Shown piece after piece: positions 62,921-64,000 of a stretch of 64,000 nt of DNA. Positions within the stretch are counted from its first letter, which is position 1. Each line of letters opens with the position of its first letter. The notes under the pieces are model-generated. The model ran no database searches, had not been told where the DNA came from, and saw only the letters and a program-made list of their open reading frames with translations. A program made the position numbers and the translations under genes. Source of the DNA: Dyella caseinilytica (GTDB lineage: Bacteria > Pseudomonadota > Gammaproteobacteria > Xanthomonadales > Rhodanobacteraceae); contig NZ_CP064030.1 in assembly GCF_016865235.1 (NCBI RefSeq), positions 2,170,001 to 2,234,000 on the forward strand, written 5' to 3'.

Positions 62921-64000
62921 TTAAAGATGGGCGCCGAAGTCAACCCGTTTCAGAAACTCGTATCGTGCCGCACCTTGATCGACAGTGACGTGCGTATCCA
63001 CACCAATCACTTGGCGCAAGATGCCATGGTCTTTGCTCGTGGCCGCGGGCCAGTTCGGAAGCTCCCGGGTATTGGGGTTGCCTGTTTTAATGAAGCTGGC
63101 CCAGTAGCCTTCCATGATGCTTGAAACATGGTCGTCTGCAGCAGTCCAAGCATAGACTTGGTTGCCAGATAGATTGCCCAAGGCATATTCAATTTCACCG
63201 CTATGCACTGCGCCAGCATCGAGGGCTGCGCTGCCATCGCGCTTGGCCGGACGAGCTTTGGTGAAATAGTAGTAGTACACCGGCGCACCACCTGTCCGGC
63301 GCTGCAGGTCCATCCAGCACCACGTTGAAAAAGCAATGAACTGGTCGCTGGCAAAGGCCGTCGCAGAGGCTTTGACTTCGGTTTCGGTATCGCCTGGATA
63401 CAGTTTCAGTGCGTCAATGGCTTGCTTGCCCAATCGCCGCTTCATGGCATCGCGATAGTTTTCCGGCGTCGGAGCCAGGTCTGCGAGCACGCTGGTGTAA
63501 TAGCCTTCTTGCGAATTGGAGCCGACCAGCAATGGAATGTGTGCCTGTTCCCCCGCTGCGTAGATAGATTCGGGCGAACGTGACAGGAAGTAGCCGTCAA
63601 CGGTTGGCTTGAAGTCGGGAACTCCCTTCTCACCAGCAATCTCGAGCAGTTTGTCAGCACTCGTTTCGCGCAATTGATCCAGCGATGTTGCTCCGGCGCG
63701 CTTCTCGAAGTTTTCACCTTCGCGTTCTGCCAGTGTCAACGGCCCGGGTTTGAGATTGCCAAGCATGGCGCCACTTTCGCCTATCGCGCGTTGCATCAGG
63801 CCCTTGGACAACGGCGAGGCCATCTGGGCCGAAACTGACATGGAGCCAGCCGATTCGCCGCCTATAGTCACTTGACTCGAATTTCCACCAAACGCAACGA
63901 TGTTGCGCTGAACCCAACGCAACGCGGCATTTTGATCAAGTAACCCATAATTACCAGTGGCATGTTCGGGCGACTCGTCGGCTAGAGCAGATAGGGCCAG
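62921..64000 (-). CDS. type-B carboxylesterase, C-terminal part (truncated by window edge)
   Basis: The frame stays open to the right edge, giving 359 residues of the C-terminal portion. It begins ...ESPEHATGNYGLLDQNAALRWVQRN and has the nucleophile elbow TIGGESAGSMSV, VGSNSQEGYY, and near the end GAVHSGEIEYALGN with the catalytic His. This is the alpha/beta-hydrolase fold of type-B carboxylesterases (acetylcholinesterase-like). The N-terminal oxyanion-hole region and any signal peptide lie outside the window; the family is usually exported. It is convergent with the tpsB gene and probably unrelated to it. Substrates are likely small esters. Confidence 0.9.
   Translation of the reverse strand: MALSALADESPEHATGNYGLLDQNAALRWVQRNIVAFGGNSSQVTIGGESAGSMSVSAQMASPLSKGLMQRAIGESGAMLGNLKPGPLTLAEREGENFEKRAGATSLDQLRETSADKLLEIAGEKGVPDFKPTVDGYFLSRSPESIYAAGEQAHIPLLVGSNSQEGYYTSVLADLAPTPENYRDAMKRRLGKQAIDALKLYPGDTETEVKASATAFASDQFIAFSTWCWMDLQRRTGGAPVYYYYFTKARPAKRDGSAALDAGAVHSGEIEYALGNLSGNQVYAWTAADDHVSSIMEGYWASFIKTGNPNTRELPNWPAATSKDHGILRQVIGVDTHVTVDQGAARYEFLKRVDFGAHL

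Noticed and set aside
1..64000. Insertion sequences, prophage, CRISPR arrays or tRNA genes
   Set aside because: No transposase, integrase, phage structural gene, regular spacer array or cloverleaf-forming sequence was found on reading through.

Overview
The window looks like a chromosome segment of a gammaproteobacterium of the Lysobacterales (Xanthomonadales), most likely Rhodanobacteraceae (Dyella/Luteibacter/Rhodanobacter-like). This rests on the moderately high G+C, a large Oar-type TonB-dependent receptor next to glycoside hydrolases, beta-propeller sensor kinases, dispersed REP-like hairpins and a very long cyclic beta-1,2-glucan synthase. The genus is an inference. No tRNA, rRNA, CRISPR, prophage or insertion sequence was seen.

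Region 1 (1-5389): the 5' end of a beta-propeller sensor gene (minus strand, cut by the window edge) faces a rightward catabolic set: MFS transporter, tautomerase-like protein, SDR oxidoreductase, fumarylacetoacetate-hydrolase-type enzyme, cupin and GlcG/HbpS-like protein. The substrate is unknown; a sugar acid or small keto/aromatic acid is plausible.

Region 2 (5469-18781): a glycan-utilisation locus with a Tat-exported GH2, a sterol-desaturase-family protein, an SGNH hydrolase, a GH92 enzyme, an Oar-type TonB-dependent receptor and a second GH2. Two copies of a TTAGATCGATCTAA-type palindrome lie between receptor and second GH2. The GH92 has Gln where the family's catalytic acid Glu normally sits.

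Region 3 (19057-36734): a beta-1,2-glucan locus. It has a 2885-residue cyclic beta-1,2-glucan synthase, phosphoglucomutase, a disulfide-oxidoreductase-like flavoprotein translationally coupled to a GH144-type endo-beta-1,2-glucanase with no signal peptide, and a divergent stand-alone GH94 protein colinear with the C-terminal part of the synthase. Synthesis, cytosolic cleavage, phosphorolysis to glucose 1-phosphate and entry into central metabolism are thus encoded together.

Region 4 (36838-44331): a chimeric SDR remnant, a TonB-like membrane protein without the TonB C-terminal domain, an exported methyltransferase-like protein, a LytS/LytTR two-component pair, an MXKDX pentapeptide-repeat protein and a short-plug TonB-dependent receptor. 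A 21-bp-spaced direct repeat upstream of that receptor is a good candidate for the LytTR target.

Region 5 (44909-64000): a beta-propeller hybrid histidine kinase, a LysR regulator, a receiver-AraC response regulator, a structured 989-bp non-coding interval, a two-partner secretion pair (3164-residue TpsA with 28 YDG-type repeats, and its TpsB transporter), and the 3' part of a type-B carboxylesterase running off the right edge.
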